Shown here piece after piece: positions 42,287 to 50,933 of a stretch of DNA of 64,000 nucleotides. A model generated the notes under the pieces. It had not been told where the DNA came from. It did no database searches and worked only from the letters and a program-made list of their open reading frames with translations. Source of the stretch: Hymenobacter sp. DG01 (lineage in GTDB: Bacteria; Bacteroidota; Bacteroidia; Cytophagales; Hymenobacteraceae); NCBI RefSeq assembly GCF_006352025.1, contig NZ_CP040936.1:1240001-1304000 (forward strand), given 5' to 3'. The translations under genes were made by a program, and so were the position numbers. Numbering within the stretch: the stretch's first letter is position 1; the number at the start of each line of letters is the position of its first letter.

Positions 42287-43105
42287 ATGCAACGGTTCTA
42301 TTCTGCTTTGTTCGCCGGGCTTACCGGCCTCTTCTTCGGTGGGGCCTCTGCTCCTATTTCTCCTACCCCCGCCTACCCATAAAACCCCGCCATTTCCGAT
42401 GCGCAGGGCCGGCCCCGGGATACGACCACATTTTATTTTCCGGCAGCTTTATCATCTGTTGATCAGTTGACGGACAAAATGCAGTATTCGCAGACCGCTT
42501 ACTGTCAGATGGCGTTGGTTTCTGCCTCGGCCAATCTGTTTTTCTTTAAGGCTCCAGTATTGTCGAACTATTACCTGGGCAACGATACCTACCGGTTTCT
42601 GTGGCTGCGCTCCTTCCACCGGCCCGTACTGCTGACGCTAACTCAGCAGACCGGCGGCGCCACGTTACGGACCCAGTTTCTCACTAAATCGGCTACAGCG
42701 CCCAGGCTTGAGCAAATTCTGTTCGTTCCACCTACCGCCTCGCAAGCTGAAGCTGCACGATTACAACAGGATTTCGATGCAAAACGCAAAAACCCAAAGG
42801 TGCAGCGCGAACTAGCCGAGCATAACCGTCCAGCGGAGCCACTACCTCAGCTAGAGAATGTTCATTCTATTACGCCGCGGCAGTGGCAACAGGTCGAACA
42901 GCTGCTAGCGACTAGTAGCTTTCAGCAATTGCCGCCTTGCGAGTTATCTCCCGCAACGGATGGGGCTTATTGGGTATTCGAATCCCACCAAGCCAACGGC
43001 TACCACATGGTTTTTCGCCATAGCCCAGATAAGCGGGATGGTTTCCGCAAAGCCTGCGAATATCTTATCGAGTTGAGCTCGGCACGCAACGAGGAGCGAT
43101 ACTAA
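42287..43105 (+). pseudogene. Secreted hypothetical protein gene interrupted by an in-frame stop
   Basis: ATG at 42287 opens a signal-peptide-like stretch, MQRFYSALFAGLTGLFFGGA then SAPISPTPAYP, ended by TAA at 42380. The same frame goes on without another stop for 241 codons to 43105 (NPAISDAQGRPRDTTTFYFP onward). The downstream frame has no ATG before 42479 and the first start-like codon is a TTG. Without the stop the product would be about 272 residues: signal peptide, a beta-rich domain (YRFLWLRSFHRPVLLTLTQQ) and a helical tail. It lies 96 bases from the IS3 end. Alternatives are a sequencing error, readthrough, or a shorter internal start. Confidence 0.6.
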
Positions 43106-43186
43106 GCCAAACCGGGTGCTTGGGTAGCTAAAGGCAACTTTCTTTCCGCCGTGCGGCTCCCTTAGCCAAGTCCCTACCTCCCTTCC

Positions 43187-44881
43187 ATGCGTCTGTTTAC
43201 GAGTTTGCTTTGCCTGCTGAGTTTAGTTACTACCCCCCATGTACTTGCCCAAACCCTGCTGCAAGGCACCGTGCTGGATGCACAGACCCAGGCGCGGGTA
43301 CCCTTTGCCTCGGTGGGCGTAGTAGGCAAGCCGCTCGGGACGGTGGCCGATGAGCAGGGGCGTTTCCAGTTTACTACCCCTACCGACCTAGCCGAACCCG
43401 TAGTTGTTTCGTGCGTGGGCTACCAGTCGACCACCGTTGCCGCCGCTACGTTGCAGGCCGCCGGGCAGGTAGTGCGCCTGCGCCCCAGCGGCGTTAGCCT
43501 GGCGGCCGTGACGGTGCGGCCGGGCAAGGTGAAAACCAAGACGTTTGGCCGCACCAGCAGCTCCTCGCTGATGGGGGCCAGCCTGTACACCGAGGCTGGG
43601 TTAGTAAGCGACGCCCTGGCCAAAGAGCAGGGCACCATCATCGGCCTTGACAAAGACTGCCGCCTGCGCGACTTCAACATGCACGTGGCCTTCAACCGGT
43701 TCAAGTCCGTGAAGTTCCGGCTGAACCTATACAGTGTAAAAGACGGCCTGCCCGACCAGCCCCTACTCCGGCAGGATGTACGCTTCGACGTGACCCAGCC
43801 CCGCGGTTGGGTGCGGGTGGATCTTTCGCCCTACCAGGTGCAGCTGCAGGGCCAGCGGGAGGTAGCCGTAACCATCCAGTGGCTGCAGAGCGAGGCCCAG
43901 GAAGGCAGCCCGAAGGCTTTTGGCATATCGGCCGTACCCGCGCCGGGCCACAGCATCCTGACCCGCAACAAAAGCCAGGCGGCCTGGCAGCAACTGAAGG
44001 CCAGCTACCTCAGCTTCTACCTCACTGCCGATTCTTACGGTGCTAGTAAAACCGCACCCACTTCCCCTGCTGCCGACTACGAACTACCCGACAGCCTGCG
44101 GTATCTGCGCTACCTCGCGGCGCCTACCCTGCCGGGCCTCACCAACCCCCATCTCTACGGCGAAAATGCGCAAGCGGGCCGCTACGTAGCCGTGAAGGGC
44201 GGACGGCTGTACTACGAGCGGTACGGGAAGGGTACCCCACTCCTGCTTCTGCACGGCAATGGCCAATCCATTGCTGCCTTCCAGCGCCAGATTGGTGAGC
44301 TAGCTCAGCACTTCGAGGTACTTGCCGTGGACACCCGCGCCCAGGGCCGCAGCCAGGACCACACCACCGCCGACTTCACCTACGACCTGTTTGCGGAGGA
44401 TATGCGCCAGCTGCTCGACTCGCTGGGCCTGCGCCAGGTCGATATTCTAGGCTGGAGCGACGGGGGCAACACGGCCCTGACGCTGGCGCTCCGCCACCCC
44501 GCGTACGTGCGGCGCTTGGCCGTCATGGGAGCCAACATGTTTCCCACGCCCGAGGCCATTGAGCCCGATTTCCTGGCGCTTCTGCGCCGGCAGCTGCGGG
44601 AAGAACAGCAGCTCCCCGCCCCAGATCTGAACCGTACGCGCTTACTGCGCATCCTGCTGCAAGAGCCCCAGCTGACGTTTGCCGAGCTGCAGGGGGTAGC
44701 GGCTCCTACCCTGGTCATGGCCGGTCAGCACGACGTAATTCTGGAAGCGCATAGCCGGGCCCTGGCGAAGGCCTTGCCCCATAGCGAGCTGGTTATCTTT
44801 CCCAACACCACCCACTACGCTCCCCAAGAGGCCCCGGAGGCATTTAATAAAGCCGTGCTGCGGTTCCTGCAGCAACGCTAG
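43187..44881 (+). CDS. Carboxypeptidase-like regulatory domain fused to an alpha/beta hydrolase
   Basis: 564 residues. Signal peptide 1-21 (LLSLVTTPHVLAQ). A CarboxypepD_reg-like Ig-fold (about 24-100, LLQGTVLDAQTQARVPFASV, then DEQGRF). A middle domain (about 110-275) has strand-rich sequence KFRLNLYSVKDGLPDQPLLR. The hydrolase (about 345-560) has LLLLHGNGQSIAAF as oxyanion region, the nucleophile Ser in ILGWSDGGNTALTL, Asp in VMAGQHDVILE, and His in FPNTTHYAPQEAP. All three catalytic residues are present. It should be exported; the regulatory fold is usually on TonB receptors, so this combination is unusual. No operon partner. Confidence 0.85.
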   Translation: MRLFTSLLCLLSLVTTPHVLAQTLLQGTVLDAQTQARVPFASVGVVGKPLGTVADEQGRFQFTTPTDLAEPVVVSCVGYQSTTVAAATLQAAGQVVRLRPSGVSLAAVTVRPGKVKTKTFGRTSSSSLMGASLYTEAGLVSDALAKEQGTIIGLDKDCRLRDFNMHVAFNRFKSVKFRLNLYSVKDGLPDQPLLRQDVRFDVTQPRGWVRVDLSPYQVQLQGQREVAVTIQWLQSEAQEGSPKAFGISAVPAPGHSILTRNKSQAAWQQLKASYLSFYLTADSYGASKTAPTSPAADYELPDSLRYLRYLAAPTLPGLTNPHLYGENAQAGRYVAVKGGRLYYERYGKGTPLLLLHGNGQSIAAFQRQIGELAQHFEVLAVDTRAQGRSQDHTTADFTYDLFAEDMRQLLDSLGLRQVDILGWSDGGNTALTLALRHPAYVRRLAVMGANMFPTPEAIEPDFLALLRRQLREEQQLPAPDLNRTRLLRILLQEPQLTFAELQGVAAPTLVMAGQHDVILEAHSRALAKALPHSELVIFPNTTHYAPQEAPEAFNKAVLRFLQQR

Positions 44882-44946
44882 CGGCTTATCCAGTCAGACT
44901 GCTTGAATAGCTCATAAACAAGGTCATGCTTAATCCAACTACTTCG

Positions 44947-45040
44947 TGTCATGCTGAGCTTGGCGAAGCATCTCTACTGCTTCGTCCTCACAGTGGGACT
45001 TAGCCAGAGGTAGAGATGCTTCGCCAAGCTCAGCATGACA
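44947..45040. repeat. Palindromic intergenic repeat, copy 3 (perfect 30-bp arms)
   Basis: The arms 44947-44976 and 45011-45040 are perfect 30-bp inverted repeats beginning tgtcatgctgagcttggcg, with a 34-base centre. It ends about 12 bases from the IS5-family element. The subfamily differs from copy 1 in the inner part of the arm. Confidence 0.85.
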
Positions 45041-45054
45041 TATTCTCTATCTAG

Positions 45055-45843
45055 GAAGTGTTAACAGTGAATATCTTGCGGTATGGAGCAGATGTTAACC
45101 GAGGCACAATGGGCGCGGCTAGCGCCGCTGCTGCCGGGCCGGCCGGGCACGAGCGGGGGGCGAGGGCGCGACAACCGGCAGTTCGTGGAGGCCGTGCTGT
45201 GGCTGGCGCGCAACGGGGCCCGGTGGCGGGCGCTGCCGAAAGAGCGCGGCAATTGGCACACGACGTACACGCGCTTCCAGCGCTGGGCCGCCTCGGGCGT
45301 GTGGCAACGCGTGTTCGAAGCCGTACAGGACGAGGCCGCCCTGCACACGCTGCTGGTGGACTCGACCACCGTGCGGGCGCACCAGCACGCGAGCGGCGCG
45401 CGCAAAAAAACGGGCCGCAAGCCCTCGGCCGTTCGCGCGGCGGGCTGACATGCAAGCTGCACCTGGCCGCCGATGCGCGCGGCCGGCCGCGGCGCTGCCG
45501 CCTGACGGCGGGCCACAGCCACGACGCCCCGCAGGCCTTGCCCTTGCTGGAGGGCCTGGCGCCGGCTTATGTGGTGGCCGACCGCGGCTACGACTCGGAC
45601 CCGCTGGTGGCCGCGCTAGCCGCCCGCGGCACGCAGGCCGTGATTCCGCCCCGGCGAAACCGCCGCCAGCCGCGGGCCTACGACGCGGCCCGCTACGCCC
45701 AGCGCCACGCCGTGGAGCGGCTCTTCAGCCGCCTCAAGCAGTTTCGCCGCGTCGCCACGCGCTACGATAAGCTCGATGCCCATTTCTTGGCCTTCATCCA
45801 TCTCGCGGCAACCGTCGTCTGGTTACGTGATTGTTAACACTTC
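45055..45843. mobile_element. IS5-family insertion sequence
   Basis: About 789 bp. The ends GAAGTGTTAACA and TGTTAACACTTC are perfect inverted repeats. CTAG occurs on both sides (45051-45054 and 45844-45847), matching a 4-bp YTAR target duplication; a 2-bp TA duplication with one more base per end fits equally. It codes one transposase in two overlapping frames. Confidence 0.85.
45083..45837 (+). CDS. IS5-family transposase by -1 frameshift
   Basis: The first frame (45083-45448, 121 residues) has the N-terminal DUF4096-like part (LTEAQWARLAPLLPGRPGTS) and the first catalytic Asp in LLVDSTTVRAHQHASG. The second frame takes over by a -1 slip on A-AAA-AAA-C at 45404-45411 (AAA AAA ACG read as AAA AAC GGG), giving GRSRGGLTCKLH, second Asp in VVADRGYDSD, and Glu in HAVERLFSRLKQFRR. 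The joined product of about 250 residues is of the usual size. The frames are otherwise intact, so the element may be active. Confidence 0.85.
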
Positions 45844-45868
45844 CTAGTACGGTCTGCCTAGGCTAGCC

Positions 45869-46150
45869 CTACCCCTGGCGCACCAGCGTCACCTCGTCGC
45901 GGGTGAAGTCGAAGCGGCTTTTCTCAACGGGCGTGCGGCTCACGGCCACGCGGGGCGGCTGGAGCTTGCCTTTGCGGCCGGCTTCAATCTGGGCCTCGCC
46001 GGTGATATCCAGGGTGGCTACTACCTCCTCGTTCAGGCGCAACTCCCACGGGCCGGGCTTCATGGGTCCGTCGAGCCGGCCCACGAGAAAGGTTTCCTTC
46101 GGCGACATAACAATGATGTCGAGCACTTGCATGGTGGAAGTTTCGGGCAT
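45869..46150 (-). CDS. Small conserved-looking hypothetical protein
   Basis: 93 residues from ATG at 46150 (MPETSTMQVLDIIVMSPKET); the frame is open further upstream. A beta-rich sequence (TFLVGRLDGPMKPGPWELRL, EVVATLDITGEAQIEAG) with no Cys and no signal peptide. It resembles a small beta barrel of the translation-factor type, but I cannot name it. It stands between the IS5 element and the SNF2 gene. Confidence 0.6.
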   Translation of the reverse strand: MPETSTMQVLDIIVMSPKETFLVGRLDGPMKPGPWELRLNEEVVATLDITGEAQIEAGRKGKLQPPRVAVSRTPVEKSRFDFTRDEVTLVRQG

Positions 46151-46223
46151 GGGATGGGATAGGAAAAATAATGGAGAGCGGATAACCGGTAGGGCCAAGT
46201 TACGGGCCTGATGCCAAACCACC

Positions 46224-46297
46224 TGTCATTCCGACGCAGGAGGAATCTGGGTTACCTTCTTAACCGAAACCCAGATTCCTCCTGCGTCGGAATGACA
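46224..46297. repeat. Palindromic intergenic repeat, copy 4 (perfect 30-bp arms)
   Basis: The arms 46224-46253 and 46268-46297 are perfect 30-bp inverted repeats beginning tgtcattccgacgcaggagg, with a 14-base centre. It ends 3 bases from the SNF2 stop codon and probably also serves as its terminator. Confidence 0.85.
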
Positions 46298-46300
46298 AGA

Positions 46301-49300
46301 TTACGCAAACAACTCAAGCAGCTCTTGCTTCGAGAGGGTTTTCAGCAGGGCGGCGTCGGTGCGGATGAGGTCCTGGGCCAGCTCGCGCTTGGTTTGCTGG
46401 AGCTGCATGATTTTCTCCTCCACGGTGCGCGGGCAGATAAGGCGCACGGCTACTACCTTCTTGGTTTGCCCGATGCGGTAGGCGCGGTCAATGGCCTGGT
46501 TTTCCACGGCGGGGTTCCACCAGGGGTCTACCAGGTACACGTAGTCGGCCTCGGTGAGGTTGAGGCCGGTGCCGCCGGCTTTCAGGCTGATGAGAAACAC
46601 CCGCACCTGCTCGTTCTGCTGAAACTCCTGCACGGCCGCGGCCCGGTGGCGGGTTTGGCCGGTGAGCTGCTGGTAGGGAATGTCGTGAGCTTCCAGCATG
46701 GGCCGGATTAGATCGAGCATGCCCACGAACTGGGAGAAGATGAGGATTTTGTGCTGGGGCGCGTGGTTCTGCAGCTCCTCCAGCAACACTTCCAGCTTGG
46801 CCGAGGCCGCCCCGTAATCGGGCCCGTCGGGGAGCAGGGCGGGCGAGTTGCAGATTTGCCGGAGGCGCGTGAGGCCCTGCAACAGGTGCATATGGTCTTT
46901 ACCGAGCACGTCTTCGCGGCGGCCTAGCAGCAGGTTGCGGTAATCTTCCTTACAGGCCTCGTACACCCGGCGCTGCTCGGGGCCCATGTCGCAGTAGAGC
47001 ACCATTTCGGTTTTGTCGGGCAGCTCGGGGGCTACCTGGGCTTTGGTGCGGCGCAGCACAAAGGGCCGGATTTTCTGCTGCAGCACCCGCGCTTGGCTGT
47101 CGTCCTTGAACTTATCAATGCGGGTAGCGAAGTGGGCCTTGAAGTGGGCCCGGCTTCCCAGCAAACCCGGACAGGCAAAGGACAGCAGCCCGTAGATGTC
47201 GTAGGTGTTGTTTTCCAGGGGCGTACCCGTGAGCACCAGCCGGTTGCGGGCCTGCAGCCGGCGCGCCGCCTTATAGCGCTGCGAGTCGGGGTTTTTAATG
47301 GCCTGGGCCTCGTCCAGAATCACGTAGTTGAACTGGTAGCTCTGCAGGGCGCGTACGTCGGCTACCAGCGTGCCATACGTAGTCAGCACGATATCGTAGC
47401 CGTCGAATTCTGCGGTGTGCTTGGTGCGGCTGGCTCCGTGCAGGGTATGCACCCGCAGCGTGGGCGCGAACTTCGCTACCTCGGCCTGCCAGTTAAACAC
47501 CAGGGAAGTGGGTACAACTACCAAACTGGCGGACCGCTCCCCTTTTTCGCGCTGGAGCAGCAGAAACGCCAATACCTGCAGGGTTTTGCCCAGGCCCATA
47601 TCATCGGCCAGGCAGCCCCCAAAGTGGAAGGTATCCAGGAAATTCAGCCAGTTCAGGCCCTGGTGCTGATAGTCGCGCAGGGTAGCCTGCAGCCCCGCCG
47701 GCACGGGCGCGGCCTGAATGCCGCCAAAATCGGCCAGGGCGGCGCGGTAGTCAGCGAGTTGGGTGCGGGCCTCGGGGGTGAGTTCTTCGGGCTGATACAG
47801 CTCCTCCACGGCCGCGAAGTTGACGGCGGGCGTGCGCAGCTGGTCTTCTACTACCTCGGCAGCGGCAAAGTAGCGGGTGAACTTATCAAGCCACTCCTGG
47901 GGTAGGATGCCGCGGGTTCCGTCGTCGAGGGTGACGTAGCGGCGCTGGTGGCGCACGGCCTGGTAAAGCTGGGGCAGGGTAGCGTGCTGCTTGCCGAAGC
48001 GCACGCCCAGTTTGGTGTCAAACCAGTTCGTTTCCCGGCTCACCTGCACCGTAACCCGGGCCTTGTGTGGGTTGAGGTTATTGCCCTTGAGCTGGTTGAA
48101 ACCTAAAATAGTAATGCCCTGGGTGCGCCAGTCCTCAAAGGCCTCCAGAAACCAGTCCTCGTCCAGAAACTGCTTTTTCGATACGTACAGGGCATCGAGG
48201 TGGAGTTGCTCCTCAAAATGGGGGTAGTGGCGCAGCAGAGCCTTTAGCAGTCGGGTTTCGGCCGCCGCGTCGCGAGTCACGGCAAAGGTCTGGCCCAGGG
48301 CGTCCGTGTCCTGGAGTTGCTTGCGCGAAAGCACCGACACTTCCCGCTCGCCGTAGCGCATCACGGGCAGCACCTCTACGTGCGCGCCGGCCTCAGAGAG
48401 GTAAAGCAGCGGCCTGGGTTCTTCCTGGTACCCACCCAGGGCCAGCTGCTGGGGCGTCGCGGGCCGCACGTAGGTGTAGTGAATGTGGAGCTTGTCTTCG
48501 AGGCCGGCCAGCACGTCCTGCTGAAACTCCGGAAACTTGCTCTGGTGCAGCAGCAGGGTGTTGCTGCGCTTCTTGAAAAACTCCACCACCCGCCACACGT
48601 CCAGGTCATCGAGCAGGTACAAGTTGTCGTGCACGGCCACGAAATAGTCGTAGCGAATAGTCACGTCTTTCAAATCCAGCAGCTGATCCAGCACGCTGAG
48701 CTGGCCCGACACGCGGTAAAATTCGCCCTGCTCCGTCACTAGTAAGCGCAGTTCCAACCGGGCCCGATGCACCCACACCGGCACTACCGACTGGGCCGTG
48801 GGCTTCTCGCCCTGGGCGGCTTGGTGGGCGTACACGGGCAGCCCCAGCGGGTTTTTCACTACCGCCCGCAGCGCCTCCAGCGCCTGAGCCGACCGTTCTT
48901 CCTCATAGTTATGCTGGAAGCGCGCCAGGCCGGTGTAAAACTTGAGCACTTCGGGGTCCTGAATATTCCAGAGGCCATCCAGCGGGTTGAGGGTAGTCAG
49001 CGGGTTTTTCAGCTTGCCCGCGGCGGTGGTTTCGGCTTCGATGAGTTGCAGGGTCAGGTGGCCGTAGTAGCGGTGGCGGGTGAGTAGTACGGCGCGCGTG
49101 GCGGCGGGCCCGGCCGAGGGCAGCTGCCGTTTCTCGGGCAGCAGTTGGCGCACCAACTCCTGCTTACTGGCGGCCGTGAGGGGTAGCAGTTCCGGCTGGC
49201 GGGGCGTGATGCTGGTTTGCCCTTCGGCGTAGGTCAGCTGGAAATGTTTGTCGAGGTTGGGTTGCTGCTCCAGCCCGTAGTCCCGCGCCACGGTGCGCAG

Positions 49301-49654
49301 GCGACTTTGGCGCAGCGAGGCATCAAAGAAAATCCGCAGCTCCCGGCGCTGCACCAGGGCCAGCAGCACCAGCGCCTCATGCGCACACAAATGCCCGCCG
49401 AGGGCGGCGCATGTGCATTGCAGTACCAGGTCTGCGCTCTGGCTTACGACGACCTCTGGCCCTAGCCCGCCGCCCAGGCTAAACCTTCCATGATTAACGG
49501 TTAATTCTTCAGGGACCACCGCATTCAGGGCCCGGCTCTCTGGTAGCATGTCAGCGCCGCCATGCTGCTCGATGATGGCGCTGGTCAGGTCCGGAATAGT
49601 GAGCCCGGGAAAGGTGAACTGGTGTTCGTAAGGTGGCTCCGGCGTGTTGGGCAT
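46301..49654 (-). CDS. SNF2-family helicase-like ATPase with SWIM zinc finger
   Basis: 1117 residues. A SWIM-type zinc finger lies at residues 80-92 (CTC...CAH: Cys80, Cys82, Cys90, His92). A long middle region follows. The SNF2 core starts near 660: DDMGLGKTLQVLAFLLLQ (Walker A, about 680), the LDEAQAIKNPDSQRYKAA motif (DEAQ box, about 780), LTGTPLENNTYDIYGLL, then C-terminal helicase motifs KILIFSQFVGMLDLI and LISLKAGGTGLNLTEADYV, and IGQTKKVVAVRLI. The domain order matches bacterial SNF2/RapA-like proteins with a SWIM finger. Likely a DNA translocase or remodeller. No restriction or defence partners are adjacent. Confidence 0.9.
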   Translation of the reverse strand: MPNTPEPPYEHQFTFPGLTIPDLTSAIIEQHGGADMLPESRALNAVVPEELTVNHGRFSLGGGLGPEVVVSQSADLVLQCTCAALGGHLCAHEALVLLALVQRRELRIFFDASLRQSRLRTVARDYGLEQQPNLDKHFQLTYAEGQTSITPRQPELLPLTAASKQELVRQLLPEKRQLPSAGPAATRAVLLTRHRYYGHLTLQLIEAETTAAGKLKNPLTTLNPLDGLWNIQDPEVLKFYTGLARFQHNYEEERSAQALEALRAVVKNPLGLPVYAHQAAQGEKPTAQSVVPVWVHRARLELRLLVTEQGEFYRVSGQLSVLDQLLDLKDVTIRYDYFVAVHDNLYLLDDLDVWRVVEFFKKRSNTLLLHQSKFPEFQQDVLAGLEDKLHIHYTYVRPATPQQLALGGYQEEPRPLLYLSEAGAHVEVLPVMRYGEREVSVLSRKQLQDTDALGQTFAVTRDAAAETRLLKALLRHYPHFEEQLHLDALYVSKKQFLDEDWFLEAFEDWRTQGITILGFNQLKGNNLNPHKARVTVQVSRETNWFDTKLGVRFGKQHATLPQLYQAVRHQRRYVTLDDGTRGILPQEWLDKFTRYFAAAEVVEDQLRTPAVNFAAVEELYQPEELTPEARTQLADYRAALADFGGIQAAPVPAGLQATLRDYQHQGLNWLNFLDTFHFGGCLADDMGLGKTLQVLAFLLLQREKGERSASLVVVPTSLVFNWQAEVAKFAPTLRVHTLHGASRTKHTAEFDGYDIVLTTYGTLVADVRALQSYQFNYVILDEAQAIKNPDSQRYKAARRLQARNRLVLTGTPLENNTYDIYGLLSFACPGLLGSRAHFKAHFATRIDKFKDDSQARVLQQKIRPFVLRRTKAQVAPELPDKTEMVLYCDMGPEQRRVYEACKEDYRNLLLGRREDVLGKDHMHLLQGLTRLRQICNSPALLPDGPDYGAASAKLEVLLEELQNHAPQHKILIFSQFVGMLDLIRPMLEAHDIPYQQLTGQTRHRAAAVQEFQQNEQVRVFLISLKAGGTGLNLTEADYVYLVDPWWNPAVENQAIDRAYRIGQTKKVVAVRLICPRTVEEKIMQLQQTKRELAQDLIRTDAALLKTLSKQELLELFA

Positions 49655-49706
49655 TGCTCCCGCTTCGGTGGTTCAGGCGCGTATTCTCGCCTTTCGTTGT
49701 TTAGAT

Positions 49707-49841
49707 TGTCATTCCGAGCTGCGCGAGGAATCGGGTTCAGACTTCAACTCGCTTAACTCAGATGATGTATTCCACAATTCAGAGCCTGTTTCGTCAGACG
49801 CCAGCTGGTGAAATCAGATTCCTCGCGCTGCCCGAAATGAC
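49707..49841. repeat. Palindromic intergenic repeat, copy 5 (imperfect)
   Basis: The left arm (49707-49736) begins tgtcattccgagctgcgcga; the right (49815-49841) is an imperfect complement, agattcctcgcgctgcccga then aatgac. Same subfamily as copy 4. The 78-base centre is longer than in the others. It lies in the gap upstream of the SNF2 gene. Confidence 0.65.
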
Positions 49842-49885
49842 GGCTGGTATCAGTCGTGCTGGCGGCGAGACGCGAATACGCGCCT

Positions 49886-50347
49886 CTACCCCACCTCCGC
49901 GGCTTTAATGCGGGCGTCAAAGCTAAATTCTTCCCGCCCTACTATCTGAATGCGCTTGAACTCGGGATGGCGGCTGTTGAGGATGTAGTTGTACTCCTGC
50001 GGGATGATGGACGAAGGCACTCGCAGCACCGCCGACTGGCGTGCCGTGTACCAGGCCGCGCCCAGAGGCTGACAGAGAGCGTAGCGGCTGGCTTTTTCCC
50101 AGTTTTTGGGTAGTTGGGTCAAGTCTATTTCTTCAATTACCAGATCGTCGGACACGTCAATCACCAACACCCGGAACTGGTCGTTGAGCCCCTCTCCGCT
50201 TCGGTGCACCACGTTCTCAAGGCAGGCCAGCGCCCGCGAAGAGGCCGTGTAAATCACGAATTGGTCTTTGTAATTCCAGCGCGCCCGGTAGCCGGAGGCA
50301 AACAGGTCATCGGCGTATTTGGCCAGGCAGATGCGGTATACCAGCAT
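49886..50347 (-). CDS. RES-domain toxin
   Basis: 153 residues from ATG at 50347 (MLVYRICLAKYADDLFASGY). The RES signature is present: Arg in YRICLAKY, the RARWNYKDQFVIYTASS stretch with the second Arg, the Glu in ACLENVVH, and SSIIPQEYNYILNSRHPEF near the end. Family members degrade NAD+ by phosphorolysis or hydrolysis and stop growth. The antitoxin gene is 10 bases upstream. It is cytoplasmic. Confidence 0.88.
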   Translation of the reverse strand: MLVYRICLAKYADDLFASGYRARWNYKDQFVIYTASSRALACLENVVHRSGEGLNDQFRVLVIDVSDDLVIEEIDLTQLPKNWEKASRYALCQPLGAAWYTARQSAVLRVPSSIIPQEYNYILNSRHPEFKRIQIVGREEFSFDARIKAAEVG

Positions 50348-50357
50348 ACCGGAGGGG

Positions 50358-50819
50358 CTAGGATAAGTCGCCGTAGGCAATACGGGTCAGTTCCTCGGCT
50401 ACCAGATCAATCCCCCCGCTGGTTTCCAACAGCCGCAGCGGCACCTCCTGGTCGAGGCCGTGGGCGGGTTTATCCAGCCAGCGCAGAAACGCGGCCGCCT
50501 CCCCGAATACTTCCAGCCCCAAGTTATAGAGGCTGATAATCTTCAGGGTCTTCTCGCTGCTGGCAACGCTCAGGGTTTTCTTTTCCTGCGAATACGTGCG
50601 CAGGGTTTTCGTGGAAAGCTCGTAGATGGCTTCCAGCTCGTTGGCCTGCAACTGAAACGCCTCCGCTACCTCAAACGCCGTGGCGGCCGGCACCCCTTTG
50701 CGCGCTTCCATTACCAAGGCAAACGCATCTTGGCCCGCTTGCCCCCAGGCTGCCCACTTCTTGCGCAGGGCGGCGGGCATGGTGGCGGTAATTTTAGGAG
50801 GATGAGCAGCAGCAGCCAT
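50358..50819 (-). CDS. Xre/MbcA/ParS-type antitoxin
   Basis: 153 residues. N-terminal helix-turn-helix region (about 45-75, ATAFEVAEAFQLQANELEAI) and the C-terminal DUF2384-type toxin-binding domain (FGEAAAFLRWLDKPAHGLDQ to AEELTRIAYGDLS). It would neutralise the RES toxin and repress the operon. The neighbouring upstream gap of about 110 bases is AT-rich and probably holds its autoregulated promoter. Confidence 0.88.
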   Translation of the reverse strand: MAAAAHPPKITATMPAALRKKWAAWGQAGQDAFALVMEARKGVPAATAFEVAEAFQLQANELEAIYELSTKTLRTYSQEKKTLSVASSEKTLKIISLYNLGLEVFGEAAAFLRWLDKPAHGLDQEVPLRLLETSGGIDLVAEELTRIAYGDLS

Positions 50820-50933
50820 AGGTGTGTTGGTTTAACAGGTCGAACGTAGGGAAATTTTTCCAATTAACGCGGAATTTTTTCCTTTGGTTCTTTTCTCGCA
50901 CCACAGCTACTTAATCACCGAAGTCTAGTGTGT

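Noticed and set aside
42255..42470. A 71-codon frame overlapping the broken secreted-protein gene
   Set aside because: It is in a different frame from the signal-peptide start and the continuation at 42467-43105, and has low-complexity Pro/Leu content.
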